Shown here piece after piece: positions 6,456 to 14,325 of a DNA stretch of 42,502 bases. The DNA is from Bacteroidales bacterium Bact_11 (GTDB lineage: Bacteria; Bacteroidota; Bacteroidia; Bacteroidales; UBA932): the NCBI GenBank assembly GCA_001603505.1, contig LUZC01000025.1:1-42502 (forward strand), in the 5' to 3' direction. Made by a program: the position numbers and the translations under genes. Every line of letters starts with the position of its first letter. Position 1 is the first letter of the stretch. The notes beneath the pieces were generated by a model. That model did no database searches. It worked only from the letters and a program-made list of their open reading frames with translations, and had not been told where the DNA came from.

Positions 6456-7166
6456 ATGAAATACAATCGAATCCTCCTCAAATTGAGCGGTGAGGCCATC
6501 GGCGGCCCGGATGGCGTCGGCCTCGACGAAAATGTGATGGCAACGTACGCCAGCCAGATCGCGGCGATCGTCGCGCGCGGAGCCCAGGTGGTAATCGTCA
6601 TCGGTGGCGGCAACATCTTCCGCGGCCTCAGCGGCACGCAGCGTGGCTTCGACCGTGTACGCGGCGACCAGATGGGCATGCTGGCAACGGTCATCAACAG
6701 CATCGGCCTGTCGCTTTCCCTTCGCAACGCGGGCCTGAAGGCCGAGGTCTTTACCTCCACACCCATGCGTCCGATGGCGAAGTATTATATGCGCGACGAA
6801 GTCGACGCTTATCTTCAGGAGGGTGGTGTGGCCCTGATTGCCGGCGGAACCGGCAATCCTTTTTTCACGACCGACTCCGCTGCCGCGCTGCGTGCCTGCG
6901 AACTTCGCTGCGACGCGCTGCTGAAAGGCACGAAAGTTGACGGCGTGTACGACGCCGATCCCGTGAAGCATCCCGAAGCCCGTCGCTACGACGCCCTGAC
7001 CTTCGACAAGGCAATCGCCGACAACCTCAAGGTGATGGACCAGACGGCCTTTACCCTGTGCAAGGAAAACGATATGCCGATCGTTGTGTTCAATATGAAT
7101 GACGAGGGCATGCTGGAAAAGGTGGTCGACGGCACCGGGCGCTGCACCGTATTGAGCAACAAATAA
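6456..7166 (+). CDS. pyrH: UMP kinase
   Basis: 236 residues, the usual length. It begins MKYNRILLKLSGEAIGG, with the amino-acid kinase motifs IGGGNIFRG (about 48-56), RGDQMGMLATVIN, the central GGTGNPFFTTDSAAALRA and the C-terminal DGTGRCTVLS. It phosphorylates UMP to UDP in the cytoplasm, the committed step to pyrimidine nucleoside triphosphates, and acts as a hexamer. It is followed 12 bases later by frr, the common pyrH-frr pairing. The promoter abuts the start codon, so no ribosome-binding leader is expected. Confidence 0.96.
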   Translation: MKYNRILLKLSGEAIGGPDGVGLDENVMATYASQIAAIVARGAQVVIVIGGGNIFRGLSGTQRGFDRVRGDQMGMLATVINSIGLSLSLRNAGLKAEVFTSTPMRPMAKYYMRDEVDAYLQEGGVALIAGGTGNPFFTTDSAAALRACELRCDALLKGTKVDGVYDADPVKHPEARRYDALTFDKAIADNLKVMDQTAFTLCKENDMPIVVFNMNDEGMLEKVVDGTGRCTVLSNK

Positions 7167-7178
7167 AGAGTAACCGAT

Positions 7179-7742
7179 ATGATTGACAAAGCTAAAGCCG
7201 TGATCGACGCTGTGAAGGAGAAAATGCAGAGCGCCGTCACCTATCTCGATGAAGACCTCAAGACCTACCGTGCCGGCAAGGCCAACCCCGCCGTTTTCAA
7301 CAATGTGCAGGTCAGTTATTATGGCACGATGACGCCGATTCCGCAGGTGGCCAGCATCAGCACGCCCGATGCCAAGACCATGCTCATCCAGCCCTGGGAC
7401 CGCAATCTGCTGCGCCCCGTGGAGAAGGCCATCATGGATGCCAATCTCGGTTTCACGCCGCAGAACAACGGCGAGGTCATCCGCATCAATATTCCGGCCA
7501 TCACCGAAGAGCGCCGCAAGGAGCTGGTGAAGAAGTCGCGCACCGCGGGCGAGAACGCCAAAGTGGGTGTGCGCAATGCCCGTCGCGATGCCATCGAGAC
7601 ACTCAAGAAGTTGCAGAAGGAAGGCCTTCCCGAAGACACCGAGAAAGATTTCGAAGACGAAGTCCAGAAACTGACCGACACCTTCTCCAAGAAGGTCGAT
7701 GAGATCCTCTCCGCTAAAGAGAGGGAGATCATGACGGTCTAG
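7179..7742 (+). CDS. frr: Ribosome recycling factor
   Basis: 187 residues, normal length. Domain I helices frame the conserved YRAGKANPAVFNNVQVSYYG and QPWDRNLLRPVEKAIMDANL stretches, followed by the signature PAITEERRKELVKKSRTAGE and the long C-terminal helix. With EF-G it splits the post-termination ribosome. It is cotranscribed with pyrH. Its TAG stop ends exactly one base before the stop codon of the convergent esterase gene, so there is no room for a separate terminator. Confidence 0.96.
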   Translation: MIDKAKAVIDAVKEKMQSAVTYLDEDLKTYRAGKANPAVFNNVQVSYYGTMTPIPQVASISTPDAKTMLIQPWDRNLLRPVEKAIMDANLGFTPQNNGEVIRINIPAITEERRKELVKKSRTAGENAKVGVRNARRDAIETLKKLQKEGLPEDTEKDFEDEVQKLTDTFSKKVDEILSAKEREIMTV

Positions 7743-8834
7743 CTAACGCCGCAAATACCGCAGAAACTCCTCCGACATGCGGAGGAAACCCAGGTCTGTC
7801 TGGTGACAGCCGTCCACGGCGCCTTCCCCGTCGGGGTCGGTGAGGTTGTCGGCCGGGATGTAGCGGAAGTTGTCGTATCCCGCCGCCCGCAGTTTTTCAT
7901 AAATCTCGCGCCAATAGGCGTTCTTTTCCGCAATCTGGTCGTGGACCGGCTTGTTGACCAGCGCATGGGAGAACCAGATGTGCTCCACCAGGTAGATGGG
8001 CGCGTCGGGCCGCTTTTTCGCCAGATAGGTCAGGAAATACCAGGCGCTGTCCTGCATCACCTTCAGCGTACAGTTTTCCAGGCAGTCGATCACGTACTGG
8101 TCGGCATCCACGCGCGCTACGATTTCGGCCAGGGCCTTGTCCATTCGCGCATTGCCGCTGAAGCCCAGGTTGATGCACTCCTTCTGGAGTGCCCGGCTGA
8201 TGATGGAGGTATACACCATGCCGGGACGGGAGGCGCATCCGCCCTGGGTGATGCTCGTACCGTAGAACACGATGGGTCTCTCCCTGCCCTTGGTCAGCAC
8301 TTCGCGATGGGGCATGCCCACACAGGCGTCTTTCGTCACGCCGATTTCTACCTTCGTCACGCCGTCGTAAAGCGGCAGATAGGCCATGTAGTCGTGGTCG
8401 TGCCCGTCCATCCCGCTGACCAGGATTTGCGTTTTGGTGGTGTCCTTGCCGTTGGGGATGGCCGTTCCGACGAATTGCCAATGCTCGTTCTCGTCGAGCT
8501 GATAGAGGTCGATACCCCGTATGCCTGTGCCGGCCATGTGGTGCATGATGAAGTAGTTGAGCAGCGTCCATCGGATGCCGATGGTGGGGCTGTCGCTCGA
8601 GAAACGGATGGCCAGGCCCGCCGAGTTGAGGCCCAGGTCCCATACCGCCTTGCGCGTAGCGGGCTTCATGTCGGCCGGCAGGCGGGAGTAGTCCAATTCC
8701 GTGTTATCAAAGCCCTGGTTGATGAGCATCAGGTTCCGGGCGTCGACATATTTGAGTTCCGATGCCTTCTGGGCAAATCCCGAGGCCGGCAGGAGCAAAG
8801 CCAGTACCGGCATGATCAGCAGTAAATGTTTCAT
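7743..8834 (-). CDS. Secreted SGNH/GDSL hydrolase (GxDLY type)
   Basis: 363 residues. A signal peptide (about 1-22, HLLLIMPVLALLLPASGFAQ) precedes an N-terminal beta domain with the GxDLY motif (RGIDLYQL, about 125) and a C-terminal SGNH hydrolase: block I YGTSITQGGC with the nucleophile Ser, block II GFSGNARM, the DCLENC variant of block III, and block V DGCHQTD with catalytic Asp and His. Such enzymes remove acyl or acetyl groups from carbohydrates; the true substrate is unknown. The start at 8834 overlaps the miaA stop (ATGA); a more upstream start in miaA would spoil the signal peptide. Last gene of a six-gene operon. Confidence 0.88.
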   Translation of the reverse strand: MKHLLLIMPVLALLLPASGFAQKASELKYVDARNLMLINQGFDNTELDYSRLPADMKPATRKAVWDLGLNSAGLAIRFSSDSPTIGIRWTLLNYFIMHHMAGTGIRGIDLYQLDENEHWQFVGTAIPNGKDTTKTQILVSGMDGHDHDYMAYLPLYDGVTKVEIGVTKDACVGMPHREVLTKGRERPIVFYGTSITQGGCASRPGMVYTSIISRALQKECINLGFSGNARMDKALAEIVARVDADQYVIDCLENCTLKVMQDSAWYFLTYLAKKRPDAPIYLVEHIWFSHALVNKPVHDQIAEKNAYWREIYEKLRAAGYDNFRYIPADNLTDPDGEGAVDGCHQTDLGFLRMSEEFLRYLRR

Positions 8835-9691
8835 GCTATGAGTCTCCATTCGATTTCGATTCCTTTGCGCTCCATGCCGCGGAACCAGGTCATCTGCCGT
8901 TTGGCGAACTGGTGGATGGCAGTCTGCAGCCGCTGCACCATCTCGTCGTAGGTGAGGGCACCGGTAAGGTAGAGCGTCACGAATTTATATTCCAGGCCGT
9001 AGTAAAGCAGGGCCTCGGGCGTCAGGCCGCCGTCGAGCAGCCCCTGCACTTCCTCCACCAGGCCTTCCTCGAGCCGGGCGCGGAGCCGGCGGTCGATGCG
9101 GGCATTGCGCTGGTCGCGCGACACGCTGATGCCGATGTATTTGGTGTGCTTGGGCAGGAACTGCGACCGGGTCACGGGATGCGATTCCTCCCAGATGGCG
9201 ATCTCAAGGGCGCGGATGAGCCGTTGCCGGGTGTCGTAGTCGGTGGTGTTGTGCGGGGTGCGGAGCGCTTCATACCGGGCTATCAGCGCCTCGGTGGGTA
9301 GTTTTTCCAGTTCGGCACGCAACGCCGGGTCAGGCGGCACATCCGGCAGGTGGTAGCCGCAGGTGGCCGCTTCAATATAGAGGCCGCTGCCGCCGCAGAG
9401 GATGGGAACGCGCCCCCGCTCCACGATGCCGTGGTAGGCCTGCTCGAAGTCGTGCTGGTACTGGAAAATGTTGTATTGGGTGCCGGCATCCACGATGTCG
9501 ATCAGGTGGTAGGGGATCTCGCCGTATTCGGCCAGGTCCTTGCCCGTGCCGATGTCCATTCCGCGGTATACCTGCCGCGAGTCGCCGGAAAGGATCTCCC
9601 CGCCGAGCTGGCGGGCCAACTGCACGGCGTAGCGGGTCTTGCCGCTGGCCGTCGGTCCGAGGACGCAGATCAGGTCGTAATCCTCGTACAT
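8831..9691 (-). CDS. miaA: tRNA dimethylallyltransferase
   Basis: 286 residues. P-loop GPTASGKT at 12-19, the tRNA/dimethylallyl-binding motif SGDSRQVYRGMDIGTGK at about 36-52, DAGTQYNIFQYQHDF, and RQRLIRALEI near 155. It adds dimethylallyl to N6 of A37 in tRNAs reading UNN codons. It starts in the overlap TGATG with the CNNM gene and ends in the overlap ATGA with the esterase, so it is translationally coupled on both sides. The C-terminus ends a little early compared with some homologues but keeps FAKRQMTWFRGM. Confidence 0.95.
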   Translation of the reverse strand: MYEDYDLICVLGPTASGKTRYAVQLARQLGGEILSGDSRQVYRGMDIGTGKDLAEYGEIPYHLIDIVDAGTQYNIFQYQHDFEQAYHGIVERGRVPILCGGSGLYIEAATCGYHLPDVPPDPALRAELEKLPTEALIARYEALRTPHNTTDYDTRQRLIRALEIAIWEESHPVTRSQFLPKHTKYIGISVSRDQRNARIDRRLRARLEEGLVEEVQGLLDGGLTPEALLYYGLEYKFVTLYLTGALTYDEMVQRLQTAIHQFAKRQMTWFRGMERKGIEIEWRLIA

Positions 9692-10773
9692 CAGTCGTCG
9701 CTGTCGCCTTCGAGGTCGGGCAACTGGATTTCCTTGAAGCGCTTGGCGCGGCGCTGCCAGCGTTCGCGCGCGAGCTGCTGCATGTCGGTCACCTCGTCGT
9801 TCTCGTCGATGATCTCCAGGCCGAGAATGGTTTCGATGATGTCTTCGAGCGTGAGGATGCCCTGGAAGCAGCCGTATTCGTCGATGATCAGGCCGATCTG
9901 CTCCTTCTTGGCCAGGAGCGTGTCCCAGATGTCGGCCACGGACTGTTCTTCGTTGAAGAAGGTCACGTCGCGCTTGATCTCGCTCAGGCGCATGTCGAAC
10001 TTATCTTCCGCCAGGTATTCGAGGGCTTCGCTGCGGAGAATGTAGCCCGTGATGTATTCGGGGCTTTCGCTATAGACCGGGATGCGGGAATAGTGCTCAA
10101 AGTCCTTGTCTTTGTAGAAGTTCTTGAGTGTCATGTTCTCCGAGGCGGTCTGCGCCACCACGCGGGGCGTCATCACGTCGTAGGCTTTTACCCCGTCGAG
10201 CTTGATGACATTTTGAATAATGCGGTTCTCGTCTTCGTCGATCACGCCCTCCTCTTCGCCCACGTTGGCCATGGCCGACACTTCTTCGCGGCTGACCGAC
10301 GCCTCGTCATCGTCTTTCTGGAAGATGCGGGTGATCAGTTCGATGAGGATGACCACCGGGTACATGAGCACGATGAGCCCGCGAAGGGTGCGGGTGGTGA
10401 AGCCCATGAGCTTGCGGTAGTAGGAGGTGCCGATGGTCTTTGGGATGATCTCTGCGAAGATCAGGATCAGCAGCGTGGTCAGCGCCGAGATCCAGCCGAA
10501 CAGCTCGGATCCCCCCAGGATCTGGGCCTGACGGCCAACGCCGGCGGCACCGACGGTATTGGCGATGGTGTTGAGCGCGAGGATGGCGGCCAGCGGGCGG
10601 GCGCTTTCCTCCTTGTACTGCATAAACCGGCTGGCAGGCTTGTAGCCCTCATTCTCCCGCATCGTGATGTAAGAGATGGGCGTGGACAGCAGTACCGACT
10701 CGAGGATCGAGCAGAGGAACGAGATGCCCATCGCACCCAGCAGGAAAAGCAGCAGAAGTGACAAAGGTGACAT
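9691..10773 (-). CDS. CNNM/CBS-domain membrane protein (HlyC/CorC family)
   Basis: 360 residues. The N-terminal CNNM (DUF21) part, about 1-150, has four hydrophobic segments and the conserved EIIPKTIGTSYYRKL. It is followed by the acidic linker ANVGEEEGVIDEDENRIIQN and a CBS pair at about 190-315 (YDVMTPRVVAQTAS; IDEYGCFQGILTLEDIIETI). Bacterial CNNM/CorB proteins export magnesium or bind Mg-ATP. The usual C-terminal CorC_HlyC domain seems absent: after the CBS pair only about 40 charged residues remain. Start directly abuts the CapA stop codon and stop overlaps miaA. Confidence 0.88.
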   Translation of the reverse strand: MSPLSLLLLFLLGAMGISFLCSILESVLLSTPISYITMRENEGYKPASRFMQYKEESARPLAAILALNTIANTVGAAGVGRQAQILGGSELFGWISALTTLLILIFAEIIPKTIGTSYYRKLMGFTTRTLRGLIVLMYPVVILIELITRIFQKDDDEASVSREEVSAMANVGEEEGVIDEDENRIIQNVIKLDGVKAYDVMTPRVVAQTASENMTLKNFYKDKDFEHYSRIPVYSESPEYITGYILRSEALEYLAEDKFDMRLSEIKRDVTFFNEEQSVADIWDTLLAKKEQIGLIIDEYGCFQGILTLEDIIETILGLEIIDENDEVTDMQQLARERWQRRAKRFKEIQLPDLEGDSDD

Positions 10774-11757
10774 TTATCGGGTTTTTCTAGTCAAAGTTCC
10801 GTTGTCGGAGATATCCAGCCCGTACTGGCCTCGGAAGTCCACTTCCGAAAGGGTGCGCATGTGCTGAGCCACGCGGTCGGAGGCGTCGAGGCGCGGTCCC
10901 GTGCCCGGGGTCTGGATGAACGAGTGGATGCGGCCTTCCACAAACCGGCCCTCGCCGTCGACCTTCACCACCAGCACAGGCGCATAGCCGTTTACGCCGG
11001 CGAGGTTCACGCCATAGGTGGTGCAGAAATTGCCGAGGCTGTAGGCGATCAGCCGGTCGTTGAAGAGTTCCACCGCGCGCGTGACGTGGGGGCCGTGTCC
11101 GAACACCACGTCGGCGCCCAGGTCCACGCAGTGGTGGGCGAATTCGCGCAGGTCGCCGCGGTTCTCGCCCAGATAGGTTTCGGGGCCATGGGGCAGGTGG
11201 GAATATTTCGAGCCTTCCGCGCCGCCGTGGAAGGTGACCACGAGGATGTCGCATTGCGGCCGCAGTTCGGTGAGGATGCGGGTAACCGTCGCGGTGTCGG
11301 TATGCTTGAGCGTGTAGGAGTTGTGCCCGAACGAGCAGATGCCGTAGCGCACACTGTCGCGTTCGACGATGGCGGTCTCGCAGTCGGGCAGGCCGCTGTA
11401 GGCGATGCCCTGCTCGTCGAGGATTTCGCGGGTGCGCTGCAGGCCGTAGGCCCCGAAGTCGTTGGTATGGTTGTTGGCCAGGTTGAGGTAGTCGAATCCG
11501 GCGTCGGCCAGCAGGTGGGCGTAGCTTTCGGGCATCCGGAAGGCGTAGTTGTTGGCCTTGCCGGTGTTCTTGGTGCAGGTGCCGCCGTCGCAGATCACGC
11601 CCTCGAGGTTGCCGGCGGCCAGGTCGGCCTTCTGGAAGAGCGCCGCCACATCCTGGAAGATATAGGCGCCGTCATGCTCCGGGAGCCGGACCGTGGGGTA
11701 GGTGGTTCCCATCATGATGTCGCCGCAGAGGGCGAGGGTCAGCAGCAACTCTTTCAT
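10774..11757 (-). CDS. CapA-like metallophosphatase-fold protein
   Basis: 327 residues of the CapA/PgsA (poly-gamma-glutamate synthesis) family, a calcineurin-like metallophosphatase fold. Seen: CGDIMMG near residue 12, AAGNLEGVI near 50, LANNHTNDFG near 97, VTFHGGAEGS near 182, FGHGPHVTRAVE near 228 and YSLGNF near 248. The metal-binding Asp, Asn and His residues are all present. Unlike CapA of Bacillus it starts almost at the catalytic core and has no membrane anchor or clear signal peptide. ATG at 11757 overlaps the lgt stop (TGATG); a GTG three bases earlier is possible. Substrate unknown; no polyglutamate genes nearby. Confidence 0.85.
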   Translation of the reverse strand: MKELLLTLALCGDIMMGTTYPTVRLPEHDGAYIFQDVAALFQKADLAAGNLEGVICDGGTCTKNTGKANNYAFRMPESYAHLLADAGFDYLNLANNHTNDFGAYGLQRTREILDEQGIAYSGLPDCETAIVERDSVRYGICSFGHNSYTLKHTDTATVTRILTELRPQCDILVVTFHGGAEGSKYSHLPHGPETYLGENRGDLREFAHHCVDLGADVVFGHGPHVTRAVELFNDRLIAYSLGNFCTTYGVNLAGVNGYAPVLVVKVDGEGRFVEGRIHSFIQTPGTGPRLDASDRVAQHMRTLSEVDFRGQYGLDISDNGTLTRKTR

Positions 11758-12620
11758 CACTGGCCTTTTTTGGGGGTGTGGTGGACCTTTTCGGGCGGAA
11801 TCCGCCTGGCGGGTATCTTCTTTTTATAAGCGTACACCAGCAGCACGATGCCTGCGATGATGAACGGGATGCTCAGCAGCTGGCCCATGTCGAAGGTCAT
11901 GGATTCCTCGAATTCGACCTGCGGCTCCTTGATGAATTCGATGAGCGATCGCATGCCGAAGCAGATAATGAAGAACATGCCGAGGAACCAGCCGCGGTAG
12001 CGCTTGTCGAGCCGGTGGTTGTAGTTCCATAGAAGGAACAGTCCCAGCAGCAGGTAGGTCAACGCTTCGTAGATTTGTGTCGGATGCTTGGGCAGCGTCT
12101 CGCCACGACGTTCGAAAATGAATCCCCAGGGCAGATCGGTGACCGTGCCGTAGATTTCCGAATTAAACAGGTTGCCCAGGCGGATGAGGCAGCCTGCGAA
12201 GGCCACGGCGATGGCCAGCCGGTCGAACACCCAGAGGATGTCGAAGCCGTTTTTCTTGCCGTATTTGTGCACGTACCACCAGGTGGCCAGCATCACGCCG
12301 ATGGCGCCCCCGTGCGAAGCCAGTCCGCCGCGCCAGGGCATGAAAATCTCCACCCAGTGGGCTTTGCTCAGATAGTAAGCGGGCTCATAGAACAGGCAGT
12401 GGCCGAGCCGGGCGCCCACGATGGTGCCGATGAGCAGGGCGTAGAGCAGTGGTTCAAGGAGCTTGGTGTCGAGTCCCTCGCGCTTGTAGAAGCGCTCGAA
12501 CAGCCAGTATCCAAGCGGGAATCCGGCGACGAAAAGGATCGAGTACCAGCGTATCGACAACGATCCGATCCTGAATATGACCGGGTCGACGTTCCAGACG
12601 ATGGAAAGGAAATCTATCAT
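11757..12620 (-). CDS. lgt: Prolipoprotein diacylglyceryl transferase
   Basis: 287 residues, integral membrane. Lgt motifs in order: SIRWYSILFVAGFPLGYWLF (TM1), VGARLGHCLFYEP near 90, GGLASHGGAIGV near 120, RLGNLFNSEIYG near 170 (the Lgt signature) and HPTQIYEAL near 205. It moves a diacylglyceryl group from phosphatidylglycerol to the lipobox Cys of prolipoproteins, the first step of lipoprotein maturation. The C-terminus is basic. It lies 4 bases after the methyltransferase gene and overlaps the CapA-like gene. Confidence 0.95.
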   Translation of the reverse strand: MIDFLSIVWNVDPVIFRIGSLSIRWYSILFVAGFPLGYWLFERFYKREGLDTKLLEPLLYALLIGTIVGARLGHCLFYEPAYYLSKAHWVEIFMPWRGGLASHGGAIGVMLATWWYVHKYGKKNGFDILWVFDRLAIAVAFAGCLIRLGNLFNSEIYGTVTDLPWGFIFERRGETLPKHPTQIYEALTYLLLGLFLLWNYNHRLDKRYRGWFLGMFFIICFGMRSLIEFIKEPQVEFEESMTFDMGQLLSIPFIIAGIVLLVYAYKKKIPARRIPPEKVHHTPKKGQ

Positions 12621-12624
12621 AGGA

Positions 12625-13527
12625 TTATCTTTTTAATCGGGAAAAGACACTTAGCGGCAGGGCCTTGCCGGCACGGTCGCGCAGCACGAGTTCGCCGTAG
12701 TCAAGGCTTGCACAGTTCGTGCCGAACGCGCTACGGACGAGCGTATCGGCCAGCACGGCCGAGTACCCGTTGGAGTAGAGGTTCAACACCAGGAAGCTCT
12801 TCTCGGGTGCCAGGATGGCGGCACACTGATCCAGCAGGTCGTACAGGCATTCATCGAGTTTCCAGCGTTCTCCGTCCGGCCCATGGCCGTAGGCGGGCGG
12901 GTCGAGGATGATGCCCTGATAGCGGTTGCCGCGCCGGGCTTCCCGGCGGGCGAACTTCAGGGCGTCTTCGAGGATCCAGCGGATGCCGTCCAAGCCGCTG
13001 ATCTCCATGTTGCCGCGAGCCCAGGTGACGACTTGCCGCACGGCGTCGAGGTGCGTAACGTGGGCGCCTCCCTTGCGGGCGGCCAGCGACGCGGCGCCGG
13101 TGTAGGCAAACAGATTGAGCACTTTCGGCGCTTCCGCCTGACCGGCGGCGAGGTCTTTCACGCTGCGGTAGATGAAATCCCAGTTCGGTGCCTGCTCGGG
13201 GAATACGCCCACATGCTTGAAGGCGGTCAGGCCGAGGCGCAGGTTGAATCCCACCGCAGGGTATGCGATTGTCCACTGCTCCTGCATCTTGTGGAGCATG
13301 GTCCAGGTGCCGCTGTCTTCCTTTCCGGCCTTCCCGAAGCCTGCGCCGGGCTTGAACTCGGTGTGCGCGAGGCGGCGCCATTCCGCATCGGAAAGGCTTC
13401 TGGGCCAAAGAGCCTTGGGCTCGGGCCGGATCGTGACGTACGGGCCGAACCGTTCGAGCTTCGAAAAGTCGCCCGAGTCGATCAGTTCATAGTCACGCCA
13501 GAGAGCAGAGGGTTGTTCAATCGTCAT
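12625..13527 (-). CDS. Class I SAM methyltransferase, RlmK/RlmI-like
   Basis: 300 residues from the ATG at 13527 (MTIEQPSALWRDYELIDSGD). The N-terminal part has the PEPKALWPRSL-type lead-in, followed by a Rossmann fold: NLFAYTGAASLAARKGGA (motif I, about 160), THLDAV, and DPPAYG (motif IV, about 235). NLFxYTGxAS and DPPxxx are shared with the C-terminal half of E. coli RlmKL and with RlmI, so methylation of 23S rRNA is likely; the modified base is not decidable. First gene of the six-gene operon, with a promoter box six bases upstream of the start. Confidence 0.85.
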   Translation of the reverse strand: MTIEQPSALWRDYELIDSGDFSKLERFGPYVTIRPEPKALWPRSLSDAEWRRLAHTEFKPGAGFGKAGKEDSGTWTMLHKMQEQWTIAYPAVGFNLRLGLTAFKHVGVFPEQAPNWDFIYRSVKDLAAGQAEAPKVLNLFAYTGAASLAARKGGAHVTHLDAVRQVVTWARGNMEISGLDGIRWILEDALKFARREARRGNRYQGIILDPPAYGHGPDGERWKLDECLYDLLDQCAAILAPEKSFLVLNLYSNGYSAVLADTLVRSAFGTNCASLDYGELVLRDRAGKALPLSVFSRLKR

Positions 13528-13533
13528 AACTGA

Positions 13534-13541
13534 CAAAGTTA
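13534..13541 (-). promoter_or_regulatory. -7 box of the six-gene operon, likely leaderless
   Basis: Minus-strand TAACTTTG matches TAnnTTTG; its final G is six bases from the ATG at 13527. No good -33 TTTG at 19-21 bases. It would drive methyltransferase-lgt-capA-CNNM-miaA-esterase. Confidence 0.55.
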
Positions 13542-13567
13542 ATGAATTTTCATGACAATCCCCCATA

Positions 13568-13589
13568 ATCTTCCGTTGCAGCGGAAGAT
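13568..13589 (-). terminator. Hairpin after the thioesterase gene
   Basis: ATCTTCCG (13568-13575), six-base loop, CGGAAGAT (13582-13589): a perfect 8-bp stem 19 bases after the thioesterase stop. No U-tract follows on the minus strand, so it may only be a weak terminator or an RNA-stabilising end. Confidence 0.45.
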
Positions 13590-13607
13590 GTGGCCCCCAA
13601 GGCGGGG

Positions 13608-14321
13608 TTACGCAAAAGTCATCTGGATGCAGAAGGAGCGTTCGCCGCCGACGCGGCCTTCGACGTAGCGGTCGCTGCCGGATTCACCGAGGAAGAAGTC
13701 GATGCGTTCGTCGGGGTGTGCTTCCCGGTAGTAACCGATGCGGATGTCGGAAAGATGGTGGGCTGACAGATACGGAAGTCCCATCAAGTCCATGGCCCAT
13801 TGCAGGTAGGTGCAGTTGTTCACGTGGTTGTTGGAGTCCAGGTCGGAATAGACCACCGTATGCGAACCCGCCGGGGTCATCGTCATTCCCGCCGGAGGCA
13901 GCGTTTTCACGCAATAGGGAAGAAGGTCGTCGGGCTCCATGAAATCGTCCGGGTACAGGAGTTCCCTGACGATGTTCCTTCCCTCCATGGTCAGGATCGA
14001 CCACGACGTTGTGGCCTTCATCAGCACCTTTTCCCCGCGCGATAAGAGGAAATGACGCTGGTAGAGCGGGCCCGTCCGTCCGCGGCACCAGGTCTGCAAC
14101 TGCACTTCATCGCCCCAGAGAGGCCATTCGTCCATGTGGATATGCACGCGGTTCAGCACCCAGAACAGGCCACGGGCGCGCAGATTTTCGTAGCTGGCCC
14201 CTCCCGCCCCGGAGGCGAGATAGGCCAGCTCCTGGATCCTGCACTGCAGCGACGCCGGTTTGATCATCCGGCGATAGTCTGTTTCGAAACTCTGAACGGT
14301 AAACGGATAGGATACTTTCAT
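13608..14321 (-). CDS. Acyl-ACP thioesterase (double hotdog, FatA/B type)
   Basis: 237 residues from the ATG at 14321 (MKVSYPFTVQSFETDYRRM). Two hotdog domains: about 1-125 with RGLFWVLNRVHIHMDEWPLW, and about 145-237 with the catalytic SDLDSNNHVNNCTYLQWAMD, holding the Asn and His of plant-type acyl-ACP thioesterases (PF01643). It releases free fatty acids from acyl-ACP. It starts 4 bases after the stop of the AMP-forming ligase, so one releases and the other activates fatty acids in the same operon. The open frame upstream of 14321 lies inside the ligase gene and is a shadow. Confidence 0.9.
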   Translation of the reverse strand: MKVSYPFTVQSFETDYRRMIKPASLQCRIQELAYLASGAGGASYENLRARGLFWVLNRVHIHMDEWPLWGDEVQLQTWCRGRTGPLYQRHFLLSRGEKVLMKATTSWSILTMEGRNIVRELLYPDDFMEPDDLLPYCVKTLPPAGMTMTPAGSHTVVYSDLDSNNHVNNCTYLQWAMDLMGLPYLSAHHLSDIRIGYYREAHPDERIDFFLGESGSDRYVEGRVGGERSFCIQMTFA

Positions 14322-14325
14322 GGGA

